Source: Nocardioides sp. T2.26MG-1
GTDB lineage: Bacteria > Actinomycetota > Actinomycetes > Propionibacteriales > Nocardioidaceae
Direction of reading: 5' to 3'
NCBI RefSeq assembly: GCF_950101795.1
Contig: NZ_CATNLZ010000033.1
Span: forward strand, 308,916 to 372,915
Length of the DNA stretch: 64,000 bases
Shown here piece after piece: positions 32,840 to 41,900 of the stretch. The stretch's first letter is position 1; every line of letters begins with the position of its first letter. Position numbers and translations under genes: made by a program. Below the pieces are notes generated by a model, which was given only the letters and a program-made list of their open reading frames with translations, did not search any database and had not been told where the DNA came from.

Positions 32840-33916
32840 GTGTCGGGCGACGAATACCCTCCCCCGCCCGGGTGGCAGCCCCCACCCGCGGCCCCGGCGC
32901 CGACCTGGGGAGCACCTCCCTCGGCCGGTCCCGCCGCCGGCACCTGGGCGCCCGCCCCGGGGATGCTGGGCGCCGCGCACAAGCCGGGCGCGATGCCGCT
33001 GCGGCCGCTCTCGCTCGGCGACATGTACGACGCGGCGTTCCGGATCATCCGGTTCAACCCGCGGGCGACGGTCGGCTCCTCGGTGCTCGTCGCCGCGGTC
33101 TCGATGGCGGTCCCGGTGCTGGTCACCGCGCTGCTGACCGTCCTCGTCGACCTCTCCGCGGCCCAGTCCGGCGACGACCTCTCGACCGCCGAGCTCCTGG
33201 GCTACGCGGGCTCGATCGGGTCGCTGTTCCTCGGCACGATGCTGCAGTCGATCGGCTCGATCCTGGTCACCGGCATGGTGGCCCACGTGACGGCCGCCGC
33301 CGCGATCGGTCGCCGGCTCACGCTCGGTGAGGCCTGGGCCGCGACCCGGGGCTCACGCTGGCGTCTGGTGGGGCTCACGCTGCTGCTCGGGCTCATGCTG
33401 GCCGGCGGGCTGCTCGCCTACGGCGCGCTGTGGGTGCTCGCCGTCGTGCTGCTCCCCACCTGGGCGATCGTGCTGTTCGGGGTCGTCACGGTGCCCGCGT
33501 TCCTCGCCTTCGCCTGCTGGTTCTGGATCCGGGTCTACTACCTCCCGGTCCCGGCGCTGATGCTCGAGCGCACCGGCGTGCTCGTCGCGATCGGTCGCGG
33601 GTTCCGGCTGACCCGGCGCCAGTTCTGGCGGACCTTCGGGATCGCGCTGCTCACGCTGCTGGTCGCGGGGATCGCCGGCAGCATGCTCTCGGCGCCGTTC
33701 TCGATCGGCGCCCAACTGCTGCCGCTGGCGATGGCCGACTCGCGCTACGCGGTCCTCGTGCTCGTGGCGCTGACCGCCGTCGGCACCGTCGTCCAGACGG
33801 CGTTCGTCACGCCGTTCACCTCCGCGGTCACGAGCGTGCAGTACCTCGACCAGCGGATCCGCAAGGAGGCGTACGACGTCGAGCTGATGACCCAGGCAGG
33901 GATCACCGCGTCGTGA
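32840..33916 (+). CDS. Multi-TM membrane protein with proline-rich N-terminus, first gene of the MoxR cluster
   Basis: A 358-residue protein. Residues 1-45 are Pro/Ala-rich (YPPPPGWQPPPAAPAP), a cytoplasmic tail common in actinobacterial membrane proteins. PLSLGDMYDAAFRIIRFNPRATVG then leads into six or so membrane segments, in the pattern of glycerophosphoryl diester phosphodiesterase membrane-domain (YciC-like) proteins. GTG 32840 has AGGA about 8 bp upstream. Its stop overlaps the next gene by 4 bp (GTGA). Function unknown; context suggests a role in a MoxR-linked envelope or complex-assembly system. Confidence 0.85.
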   Translation: MSGDEYPPPPGWQPPPAAPAPTWGAPPSAGPAAGTWAPAPGMLGAAHKPGAMPLRPLSLGDMYDAAFRIIRFNPRATVGSSVLVAAVSMAVPVLVTALLTVLVDLSAAQSGDDLSTAELLGYAGSIGSLFLGTMLQSIGSILVTGMVAHVTAAAAIGRRLTLGEAWAATRGSRWRLVGLTLLLGLMLAGGLLAYGALWVLAVVLLPTWAIVLFGVVTVPAFLAFACWFWIRVYYLPVPALMLERTGVLVAIGRGFRLTRRQFWRTFGIALLTLLVAGIAGSMLSAPFSIGAQLLPLAMADSRYAVLVLVALTAVGTVVQTAFVTPFTSAVTSVQYLDQRIRKEAYDVELMTQAGITAS

Positions 33917-34536
33917 CCTGGCTGCTCGCGGCGGCCCTGTCCGAGCCGCCGCTCGACCCCTCGCCGGACGACGCGAGCTCGCTGTTGCGCCGCGAGCTGG
34001 TCCGGCCGGAGTACCACGAGCACGACGTGCTCCAGCAGATCCTCGACTGGGTCGGCCGCATGGTCGACGGCGCGGTGGACGCGGCCTCGGGCACGCCACC
34101 GCTGTCGACCTTCGCGGCGATGGTCGCGTTCCTGCTCCTGGCCCTCGGGCTGGGCTGGCTGCTCTCGCGGGCCCGGCGTACCGCCCGCGCCGCCCGTGAC
34201 CGCGCCGTGCTGCCCGCCGACCGGACCGTCACCGCCGCCGACCTGCGCGCCCGGGCGGAGCGGGCACTGGCCGAGGGCCGCTCCGAGGACGCGGTCGTCG
34301 ACGCCTTCCGCGCGCTCGCGGTCCGGCAGGTCGAGCGCGGCCGGATCGAGGACCGACCCGGGGCGACGGCCCACGAGGTCGCCGCAGCGCTGGGCGCCGC
34401 GCACCCGCACCAGCAGCCCGACGTCGACCGCACCGCGGCGCTCTTCGACGCCGTGCGGTACGGCGACCGGCCCGCGACGACCGCCCAGGCACAGGGCGTG
34501 CTCGAGCTCGACGACGCGCTGGCGGGCCGGCCGTGA
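33913..34536 (+). CDS. DUF4129 domain-containing membrane protein
   Basis: A 207-residue protein. PPLSTFAAMVAFLLLALGLGWLLSRARR is a single membrane span (about 60-80), after a short outer part containing RRELVRPEYHE. The cytoplasmic DUF4129 domain has AERALAEGRSEDAVVDAFRALAVRQVERGRIEDRPGATAHEVAAAL. DUF4129 proteins almost always accompany MoxR ATPases and DUF58 proteins. GTG start and GTGA overlap with the gene before; ATGA-type overlap with the gene after. Confidence 0.9.
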   Translation: MTWLLAAALSEPPLDPSPDDASSLLRRELVRPEYHEHDVLQQILDWVGRMVDGAVDAASGTPPLSTFAAMVAFLLLALGLGWLLSRARRTARAARDRAVLPADRTVTAADLRARAERALAEGRSEDAVVDAFRALAVRQVERGRIEDRPGATAHEVAAALGAAHPHQQPDVDRTAALFDAVRYGDRPATTAQAQGVLELDDALAGRP

Positions 34537-35600
34537 CCGGCGGGCGCGTGCGCCGGCACCGGGCGACGCTGGCGGTCCTGGCCGGGCTGCTCGCCGCAGT
34601 CGCGGTCGTGCTGGTGGTCGGCGGCGGCGGCGCCCGCCACGGGGTCCCGCTCGACCCCGACAACCCCGATCCCGAGGGTGGCCGGGCCGTGGCGCGCGTG
34701 CTGGCCGGCCAGGGTGTCGACGTGACCGTGGTGCGCAGCGCGGACCAGCTCGAGGAGGCCGACGTCGCCGGCGCGACGGTGCTGGTCACCTCCACCGGCA
34801 ACCTCGGCGAGAGCACGGTCGCCCGGCTCGTCGATCACACCACTGACGCGCTGCTCGTGCTCGCGGAGCCGGGCCCCGGCACGACCGCGGCCCTCGGGGT
34901 CAGCAGCCTCCCCTTCCGGGTCGACCTGGACGAGCCGCGTGCGGCCGACTGCGCGGACCCGGCGTACGCCGGGCTCTCGGTGCTGGTGGACCAGGCTGTC
35001 GAGTACCCCGTCGGTGGCGGCTGCTTCCGCGGCGAGCACGGTGCGCTGCTCGCCGAGCCGCAGCCGGGGCTGGTGCTGCTCGGCGCCGGGGACCTGCTCA
35101 GCAACGACCAGGTCCTGCGCGCCGACGACGCCGCGGTCGCGCTGCGGCTGCTGGGCGGACGCGACCGGCTGGTCTGGTACGTGCCCTCCCTCGACGACCT
35201 CGCCGGCGACGACGGGGTGAGCCTGACGACCCTGCTGCCCCGCTGGCTGCGGCCGTCGCTGTGGGTGGTCGCCCTGTCGACCCTCGCGCTCCTCGTCTGG
35301 CGCGCCCGCAGGCTGGGGCCGCTCGCGACCGAGCCGCTGCCCGTCGTCGTCAAGGCGATCGAGACCACCCACAGCCGGGGCCGGCTCTACCGCAAGGCCG
35401 GCGACCGCGGCCACGCCGCCGCGGCCCTGCGGTCGGCCGCGCGCGGCCGGCTCGCCGAACGGTTCGGCCTCGGCACCCGGGCCGACCCCGCCCCGCCACC
35501 CTGCTGGACGACCTGGCCCGGCACACCGGCCGCCCGCACGAGGAGCTCGCGCGGCTCCTCGGGCCGGATGCCCCGTCCCCCGCCACCGACCACGACCTGA
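34533..35600 (+). CDS. DUF4350 domain-containing membrane protein, C-terminus frameshifted
   Basis: A 355-residue reading frame. Residues 12-30 are an N-terminal TM, the DUF4350 domain follows (VPLDPDNPDPEGGRAVARVLAGQGVDVTVVRSADQL), and a second TM lies near 245-265. After about residue 320 the frame turns into Pro/Thr/Arg low complexity. The expected C-terminus (LLDDLARHTGRPHEELARLLG, ending EVRRP) continues in the -1 frame to a stop at 35651-35653, which overlaps the moxR ATG in the ATGA manner. One C appears to be missing from the run near 35491-35494. This could be a sequencing error, a true mutation or, less likely, recoding. Confidence 0.82.
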   Translation: MTGGRVRRHRATLAVLAGLLAAVAVVLVVGGGGARHGVPLDPDNPDPEGGRAVARVLAGQGVDVTVVRSADQLEEADVAGATVLVTSTGNLGESTVARLVDHTTDALLVLAEPGPGTTAALGVSSLPFRVDLDEPRAADCADPAYAGLSVLVDQAVEYPVGGGCFRGEHGALLAEPQPGLVLLGAGDLLSNDQVLRADDAAVALRLLGGRDRLVWYVPSLDDLAGDDGVSLTTLLPRWLRPSLWVVALSTLALLVWRARRLGPLATEPLPVVVKAIETTHSRGRLYRKAGDRGHAAAALRSAARGRLAERFGLGTRADPAPPPCWTTWPGTPAARTRSSRGSSGRMPRPPPPTTT

Positions 35601-35649
35601 TCGCCCTGGCCGGCCAGCTGGCCGAGCTCGACAGAGAGGTACGCCGCCC

Positions 35650-36645
<996 letters not shown>

Positions 36646-36655
36646 CGGGCCGCTG

Positions 36656-37948
36656 ATGTCGATCTCCGGCCGCGTCCCGCTGCTGATGCTCCTCGGAGTG
36701 GTGGCCGTGGTGCTGCGCCCGGGGATGGGCACGGTGTGGCTGTGGGTGCTCGCGGTCGCGGTGCTCGTCGGCGCCGACGTCCTGCTGGCGCCCTCACCCG
36801 CCCGCGTGACCCTGGAGCGACCACCGGTCGGGACGGTGCGACTCGGCCAGTCGGCCGAGGCCCGGCTGCTGGTCGCCAACACCTCCCGCCGGCGCCTGCG
36901 GGGCGTGCTCCGCGACGCCTGGCAGCCGTCGGCCGGGGCGAGCGCCAACCGGCACCGGCTCGCGCTCGGCCCCGGCGACCGGGTGGTGCTGCGCACGCCA
37001 CTGCTCCCCCGGCGGCGCGGCGACCTGCGCGGGCTCGGGGTCACCGTCCGCCTGCGTGGTCCGCTCGGCCTGGCGTCCCGGCAGCGGACGACGGTGGTCG
37101 CCGGCGCGGTCCGCGCGCTCCCGCCGTTCGACTCGCGCAAGCACCTGCCGAGCCGGCTGGCCCGGCTGCGCGAGCTCGACGGGCGGGCCGCGGTGCGGGT
37201 GCGCGGGCCGGGCACGGAGTTCGACTCGCTGCGTGAGTACGTCCGCGGCGACGACGTCCGCTCGATCGACTGGCGCGCGAGCGCCCGCAACCGCACCGTG
37301 GTGGTCCGCACCTGGCAGCCCGAGCGCGACCGGCGGGTGGTGCTCGTGCTCGACACGTCCCGGACCTCGGCGGGCCGGGTCGGCGACGTCCCCCGCCTGG
37401 ACTCCGCGATGGACGCCGCGCTGCTGCTCGCGGCGCTCGCGGCCCGGGCGGGCGACCGGGTCGACTTCGTCGCCGGCGACCGGCGGGTCCGCAGCCGGCT
37501 CCGGTCAGCAGGCGCGCGCGACGTGGCCGCACGGCTCCAGGAGGCGATGGCCGACCTGGACCCGGTGATCGCGGAGGCCGACTGGGGTGCGCTCGCCGGC
37601 GCGGTCGCCGGCCTGGGCCGCCAGCGCGCCCTCGTCGTACTGCTCACCCCGCTCGAGCCGTCGGCCGTGGAGGAGGGGCTGCTGCCCGTGCTCCCCACGC
37701 TCACCCAGCACCACCGCGTGGTGCTCGCCTCGGTGCGCGACCCCGCCCTCGAGGAGCTCGCCGCCACCCGCGGCACCCTCGACGAGGTGTACGACGCGGC
37801 CGCGGCCGAGCAGGTCCTCGGCCGACGGCGTCACACCGCGGGCCTGCTCCGGGCGCTCGGCGTCGACGTGGTGGACGCGGACGCGGAGGCGCTGCCGCCC
37901 GCGCTCGCCGACCACTACCTGGCGCTCAAGGCGCGGGGGTTGCTGTGA
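36656..37948 (+). CDS. DUF58 domain-containing protein
   Basis: A 430-residue protein. Two short membrane segments at the N-terminus (LLMLLGVVAVVL, VWLWVLAVAVLVGADVLLA) precede a beta-rich region. The DUF58 core is RGPGTEFDSLREYVRGDDVRSIDWRASARNRTVVVRTWQPERDRRVVLVLDTSRT, which continues into a VWA-like fold with a partly kept MIDAS (DTSRT). DUF58 proteins are the standard partners of MoxR ATPases. It ends the cluster on this strand and converges on the SpoIIM gene. Confidence 0.93.
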   Translation: MSISGRVPLLMLLGVVAVVLRPGMGTVWLWVLAVAVLVGADVLLAPSPARVTLERPPVGTVRLGQSAEARLLVANTSRRRLRGVLRDAWQPSAGASANRHRLALGPGDRVVLRTPLLPRRRGDLRGLGVTVRLRGPLGLASRQRTTVVAGAVRALPPFDSRKHLPSRLARLRELDGRAAVRVRGPGTEFDSLREYVRGDDVRSIDWRASARNRTVVVRTWQPERDRRVVLVLDTSRTSAGRVGDVPRLDSAMDAALLLAALAARAGDRVDFVAGDRRVRSRLRSAGARDVAARLQEAMADLDPVIAEADWGALAGAVAGLGRQRALVVLLTPLEPSAVEEGLLPVLPTLTQHHRVVLASVRDPALEELAATRGTLDEVYDAAAAEQVLGRRRHTAGLLRALGVDVVDADAEALPPALADHYLALKARGLL

Positions 37949-38048
37949 CCCGCCAACACACTGGGTCTCGACACGGCGGTCGCGGCTTCGTCCCTCAGCC
38001 GCGCGCCTCGCTCGACCACCATCAGCGGATCCGCTGGCGCGTCTCCGC
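37949..38048. repeat. Convergent gap with degenerate GGTCTCGA...TCGACCACC repeat
   Basis: Between the DUF58 and SpoIIM stops, GGGTCTCGACACGG and GCTCGACCACC resemble the ends of Nocardioides-type interspersed repeats. No clear terminator stem is visible. Confidence 0.35.
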
Positions 38049-39044
38049 TCACGCCTGGGTGGCGACCCGGTCCTCCAGCAGCGCGGCGTCCAGGTCGCCG
38101 GTCGCGCCGCGGCGGGCGGCGTCCCGGCCGAGCACGAACACGTAGGCGAGGAAGACCGCCTCGGCGAGGACGCCGACGCCGATCCGCGCCCAGGTGGGCA
38201 GGCCCGAGGGCGTCACGAACGCCTCGATCAGCCCGCTGACGAACAGCACGGCGACCAGGCCGAGGGCCACGGTGCCGGCGGTGCGTCCCTCATGGGCCAG
38301 CGACTGGGTGCGGGTCAGCGCACCGGGCTCGACCCACGACCAGAACAGCCGCAGGCCGACCCCGCCCGCGACGAAGACCGCGGTGAGCTCGAGCATCCCG
38401 TGCGGCAGGATCAGCCCCCAGAAGTGCGCCCCGTGGTCGTGCCGGATCATGATCGATCCGATGATCGCCAGGTTCGCGACGTTCTGGAACAGCAGGTACA
38501 CGATCGGTACGCCGAGCACACCCAGTGCCAGGCACAGCCCGGCGACCCACGCGTTGTTCACCCACACCTGCGCGGCGAAGTGGCTCGCGGCGTACTCGCT
38601 GTAGTAGTCCTCGAAGTCGTGGGAGACGAGCTGGTCGACCTGCTCCGGCGAGAGCAGGCTCTGCTCGACCGCCGGGTGCTCCAGGAGCCACAGCATCATC
38701 ACCGCCGTGACGGCCACGTTGGCGGCGAGCGTCGCCAGCCACCACCACCGCAGCCGGTAGAGCGCGGCGGGGAAGCGCTCGCTGAAGAACAGCCGGACAC
38801 CCCGCCAGGTCCCCGTCCGCGCCCCGGCGGCCCGGTTGCGGGCGCGCGAGAGCAGCGAGGAGAGGTGCGCGACCACCGTCGCGTCCGGGGCCGAGGTCCG
38901 CACGACCGAGAGCTGGGTGGCGACCTGCTGGTAGCGCTCGACGAGCTCGTCGGCCTCCGCGCCCGTGAGCCGGTGCTTGCGGGTCAGCTCCTCGAGGCGC
39001 CGCCACTCCGGCGCGTGCGCGCCGACGTACGCATCGAGGTCCAT
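38049..39044 (-). CDS. Stage II sporulation protein M (SpoIIM)-like membrane protein
   Basis: A 331-residue protein of the SpoIIM/DUF95 family. Residues 1-95 are a cytoplasmic helical part (MDLDAYVGAHAPEWRRLEELTRKH). About seven membrane segments follow, with NNAWVAGLCLALGVLGVPIVYLLFQNVANLAI and GLILPHGMLELTAVFVAGGVGLRLFWSWV, the HGxxE signature of the family. This organism group does not sporulate, so the role is not sporulation itself. SpoIIM, RDD and MoxR/DUF58 genes commonly cluster. Start ATG 39044 is fixed by a leaderless -10. Confidence 0.9.
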   Translation of the reverse strand: MDLDAYVGAHAPEWRRLEELTRKHRLTGAEADELVERYQQVATQLSVVRTSAPDATVVAHLSSLLSRARNRAAGARTGTWRGVRLFFSERFPAALYRLRWWWLATLAANVAVTAVMMLWLLEHPAVEQSLLSPEQVDQLVSHDFEDYYSEYAASHFAAQVWVNNAWVAGLCLALGVLGVPIVYLLFQNVANLAIIGSIMIRHDHGAHFWGLILPHGMLELTAVFVAGGVGLRLFWSWVEPGALTRTQSLAHEGRTAGTVALGLVAVLFVSGLIEAFVTPSGLPTWARIGVGVLAEAVFLAYVFVLGRDAARRGATGDLDAALLEDRVATQA

Positions 39045-39050
39045 GCGCCG

Positions 39051-39056
39051 AGCCTA
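39051..39056 (-). promoter_or_regulatory. -10 box of a leaderless promoter (SpoIIM gene)
   Basis: TAGGCT on the minus strand lies 6 bp before ATG 39044. Confidence 0.5.
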
Positions 39057-39071
39057 AGGTCCCAGCGCTCC

Positions 39072-39077
39072 TACACT
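39072..39077 (+). promoter_or_regulatory. -10 box of the RDD gene promoter
   Basis: TACACT lies 8 bp before ATG 39086; transcription would begin at or 1-2 nt before the start codon. It is divergent from the SpoIIM promoter 15 bp away. Confidence 0.45.
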
Positions 39078-39085
39078 GGCCAGCG

Positions 39086-39895
39086 ATGGCGACCCCCGAG
39101 CTCGCGACGCTCACCACCGACGACCTCGTCACCGGCGAGGCGGTCGCGCTCGACCTCCCACCCGCCAGCCTCGGGGTGCGGATCGCCTCCGGGCTGATCG
39201 ACGCGCTGGCGACGGGCGTCCTCCTCGTCGCGCTGCTGCTCGGTCTGGTGGTCGCGGCCGTGCAGGCCGACGACGCCCTAGTCCAGGTGGCGGTGCTGGC
39301 CGCGGTCATCGTCTCGCTGGTCGGCTTCCCGACGACGCTCGAGACGCTGACGGGGGGCCGCACGCTCGGCAAGCTCGCCCTCGGGCTGCGCACGGTGCGC
39401 GACGACGCCGGCCCCATCTCGTTCCAGCACGCGTTCGTCCGGGCCCTGGTCGGCGTCGTGGAGATCTACGCGTTCGCCGGCGGCCCGGCGTTCTTCTCGG
39501 CGCTGCTGAGCGCGCGCGGCAAGCGGCTGGGCGACTTCGCCGCCGGCACCTACGTCGTGCGCGAGCGGGTCGCGCTGCAGCTGCCCGCGCCCCCGGCGAT
39601 GCCCCCGGGGCTGGCCGCGTGGGCGGCCGGTGCCGACCTCGCCTCGCTGCCGGTCGGGCTGTCGCTCGCCGTCCGCCAGTACCTCGGACGGCTGCCCCAG
39701 ATCGACCCCGCCTCCCGCACCGCCGTCGGCGAGCGGCTCGCTGCCGCCGTCGCCGAGTACGTCGCTCCCCCGCCGCCGGCCGGCACCCCGCCGGAGGCGT
39801 TCCTCGCCGCGGTCGTCGCCGCCCGGCGCGAGCGCGACGCCGCCCGGCTGGCTCGGGAGGCGGCGCTGCGCCGGCGACTCACCGCCGGCGGCTGA
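39086..39895 (+). CDS. RDD family membrane protein
   Basis: A 269-residue protein. The RDD domain covers residues 25-155: LGVRIASGLIDALATGVLLVALLLGLVV (first Arg-Asp pair), TLETLTGGRTLGKLALGLRTVRDDAGP, then SARGKRLGDFAAGTYVVRERV (last Asp). The C-terminal 100 residues are a soluble helical region rich in Ala and Arg. RDD proteins are small membrane proteins of uncertain, possibly ion-transport, function and often accompany MoxR/SpoIIM genes. A strong hairpin follows the stop. Confidence 0.92.
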   Translation: MATPELATLTTDDLVTGEAVALDLPPASLGVRIASGLIDALATGVLLVALLLGLVVAAVQADDALVQVAVLAAVIVSLVGFPTTLETLTGGRTLGKLALGLRTVRDDAGPISFQHAFVRALVGVVEIYAFAGGPAFFSALLSARGKRLGDFAAGTYVVRERVALQLPAPPAMPPGLAAWAAGADLASLPVGLSLAVRQYLGRLPQIDPASRTAVGERLAAAVAEYVAPPPPAGTPPEAFLAAVVAARRERDAARLAREAALRRRLTAGG

Positions 39896-39900
39896 CCCCC

Positions 39901-39924
39901 GTTCGGGGCCGAGCGGCCCCGAAC
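39901..39924 (+). terminator. Hairpin terminator after the RDD gene
   Basis: A perfect 10-bp stem GTTCGGGGCC/GGCCCCGAAC with a GAGC loop. It is followed by further palindromes at 39925-39938 (TCAGGACGTCCTGA) and 39945-39961 (CTCGGG/CCCGAG). There is no strong U-tract. Confidence 0.6.
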
Positions 39925-39998
39925 TCAGGACGTCCTGAGGACGCCTCGGGACCGACCCGAGACCGGCCGATGGGCGGGTGAGGCAGCCGGCCGGCCAA

Positions 39999-40015
39999 GG
40001 TCACGAACCGTGACC
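39999..40015. promoter_or_regulatory. Inverted repeat GGTCACG-AAC-CGTGACC
   Basis: Two perfect 7-bp arms with a 3-nt spacer in the long region upstream of the sugar transporter operon. Possible operator of an unidentified regulator. Confidence 0.3.
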
Positions 40016-40170
40016 ATGCGCGGGCCCAAGGTCAACAAGTTCTGCTGTCATTGGTCCCTCCCGCCGGATGGATGCCGCACCCACGATGGTCCGTACCGGC
40101 AACATCCCGTTGACGGCAGCGATGGAGATCGTCCGGTTCCCACCCCTCGGCCGAGAAGTTTCGGCGGGTT

Positions 40171-40184
40171 TGGGAGCGTTCCCA
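40171..40184. promoter_or_regulatory. CebR-like operator upstream of the sugar ABC transporter
   Basis: TGGGAGCGTTCCCA differs by one base from the CebR/CelR palindrome TGGGAGCGCTCCCA, which also occurs at the LacI-family gene 5 kb away. It lies about 145 bp before the substrate-binding protein gene, so repression of the transporter by that regulator is likely. Confidence 0.65.
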
Positions 40185-40207
40185 CGGAAATGTGGTGCAC
40201 GTTACGG

Positions 40208-40250
40208 AAACGTTACGGCTCGTCCTTGACGGCGCGGAGCGTAAACGTTT
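40208..40250. promoter_or_regulatory. Two AAACGTT(T/A) LacI-type half-palindromic boxes around a TTGACG -35
   Basis: AAACGTTA (40208-40215) and the perfect palindrome AAACGTTT (40243-40250) are centred 35 bp apart. TTGACG at 40226-40231 could be the -35 element. The AAnCGnTT core is typical of LacI-family sites of a second type, so two regulators may act here. Confidence 0.4.
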
Positions 40251-40327
40251 GCATCATTCTCGACGGAGCGGGTTTCGGGCACGCGGACCCAGGACGGACC
40301 TGCTGACAACGCAGAGAGGAAGCACGC

Positions 40328-41704
40328 ATGCGATCACGCAAGACGCGCCGGGGGATGGCAGTCACTGCCGCTCTCGTGAGCGCAGGACTCGTTCTCGCCG
40401 GATGTGGCGGGAGCGACGACGACAAGGGCAGCGGGGAGGCCAGCGGCAAGTCGCCTGGCGAGGGCAAGGCGGAGTGCGCCCAGCTCACCCAGTTCGGTGA
40501 CCTGTCCGGCAAGGACGTCACCGTCTACACCTCGATCGTCGCGCCCGAGGACAAGCCCCACATCGACTCCTGGAAGGTCTTCGAGGACTGCACCGGGGCC
40601 GACGTCAAGTACGAGGGCTCCAAGGAGTTCGAGACCCAGCTGCAGGTGCGCGTCCAGTCCGGCAACCCGCCGGACATCGCCTACATCCCGCAGCCCGGCC
40701 TCCTGCAGACCCTGGTCGGCACCGGCAAGGTCGTCGAGGCTCCCGACACCGTGGCGGCCAACGTCGACAAGTGGTTCGGCGAGGACTGGCGCTCGTACGG
40801 CAGCGTCGACGGCAAGCTCTACGCCGCCCCGCTGGGCGCGAACGTGAAGTCGTTCGTGTGGTACTCCCCCAAGATGTTCGCCGACAACGGCTGGGAGATC
40901 CCGACCACGTGGGACGACATGCTCGCCCTCTCCGACACGATCGCGGCCACCGGCATCAAGCCGTGGTGCGCAGGCATCGAGTCCGGTGAGGCCACCGGCT
41001 GGCCGGCCACCGACTGGCTCGAGGACGTGCTGCTCCGCTCGGTCGGCCCGGACGTCTACGACCAGTGGGTCGCCCACGAGATCCCGTTCAACGACCCCAA
41101 GGTCGTCGAGAGCCTCGACAACGTCGGCGCGATCCTGAAGAACGACAAGTACGTCAACGGCGGCATCGGTGACGTCAGCTCGATCGCCACGACCGCGTTC
41201 CAGGACGGCGGCCTGCCGATCCTCGAGGGCAAGTGCGCCATGCACCGCCAGGCGAGCTTCTACGCCGCCAACTGGGACGAGGGCACGGACGTGTCGGAGA
41301 ACGGCCAGGTCTTCGCCTTCTACCTGCCCCCGATGGGTGACGAGTTCGGCAGCCCGGTCCTCGGCGGCGGCGAGTTCGTCGCGGCGTTCTCGGACGCTCC
41401 CGAGGTCCAGGCGTTCCAGACCTACCTGTCCAGCGACCAGTGGGCCAACGAGAAGGCCAAGGCCACCCCGAACGGCGGCTGGGTCAGCGCCAACACGGGT
41501 CTGGACATCGCCAACCTCGCCAGCCCGGTCGACAAGCTGTCCGGCGAGATCCTGCAGAACCCCGACGCGGTGTTCCGCTTCGACGGTTCCGACATGATGC
41601 CGGGCGAGGTCGGCGCCGGGTCGTTCTGGAAGGAAATGACGAACTGGATCACCGGCGAGAGCACCCAGGACGCCCTCGACAACATCGAGGCCTCCTGGCC
41701 GTGA
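40328..41704 (+). CDS. Sugar ABC transporter substrate-binding lipoprotein (AglE/CebE-like)
   Basis: A 458-residue lipoprotein. Residues 1-25 are a lipoprotein signal peptide with lipobox LVLAGC (Cys26), followed by a Ser/Gly/Asp linker. The mature part is a CUT1-family extracellular solute-binding protein. VKYEGSKEFETQLQVRVQSGNPPDIAYIPQPGLLQTL and WPATDWLEDVLLRSVGPDVYDQWV are close in pattern to AglE, the alpha-glucoside binding protein, whereas the operator and the neighbouring beta-glucosidase point to beta-glucosides. GAGAGGAAG precedes the ATG. No ATPase gene is present; such systems usually share MsiK. Confidence 0.93.
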   Translation: MRSRKTRRGMAVTAALVSAGLVLAGCGGSDDDKGSGEASGKSPGEGKAECAQLTQFGDLSGKDVTVYTSIVAPEDKPHIDSWKVFEDCTGADVKYEGSKEFETQLQVRVQSGNPPDIAYIPQPGLLQTLVGTGKVVEAPDTVAANVDKWFGEDWRSYGSVDGKLYAAPLGANVKSFVWYSPKMFADNGWEIPTTWDDMLALSDTIAATGIKPWCAGIESGEATGWPATDWLEDVLLRSVGPDVYDQWVAHEIPFNDPKVVESLDNVGAILKNDKYVNGGIGDVSSIATTAFQDGGLPILEGKCAMHRQASFYAANWDEGTDVSENGQVFAFYLPPMGDEFGSPVLGGGEFVAAFSDAPEVQAFQTYLSSDQWANEKAKATPNGGWVSANTGLDIANLASPVDKLSGEILQNPDAVFRFDGSDMMPGEVGAGSFWKEMTNWITGESTQDALDNIEASWP

Positions 41705-41711
41705 CGGACCT

Positions 41712-41742
41712 CCTCCCCGTCGGTCGCTGACCGGCGGGGAGG
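41712..41742 (+). terminator. Hairpin attenuator after the substrate-binding protein gene
   Basis: A 14-bp stem (CCTCCCCG.CGGTC with its complement, one G-T pair) with a GCT loop begins 8 bp after the stop. It can protect or attenuate the transcript, so that more binding protein than permease is made. Confidence 0.55.
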
Positions 41743-41766
41743 ACCCGTTCCTGGTTCCATCTGCCA

Positions 41767-41804
41767 GGCCGCGACACCTGCCCGGACGGGCGGGTGTCGC
41801 GGCC
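41767..41804 (+). terminator. Second hairpin between substrate-binding protein and permease genes
   Basis: An 18-bp nearly perfect stem (GGCCGCGACACC.../...GGTGTCGCGGCC) with a tight loop at 41785-41786. Together with the previous hairpin it occupies most of the 196-bp gap. Confidence 0.5.
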
Positions 41805-41900
41805 CGGCGCATCTCCACCGATCTCTGACCCACTGATCTCGCCGTCCGCCCGGCTGCCGAGCCGCCGCTCGCCGGCCCGAGTCCATCGGGAGTTGCCTGT

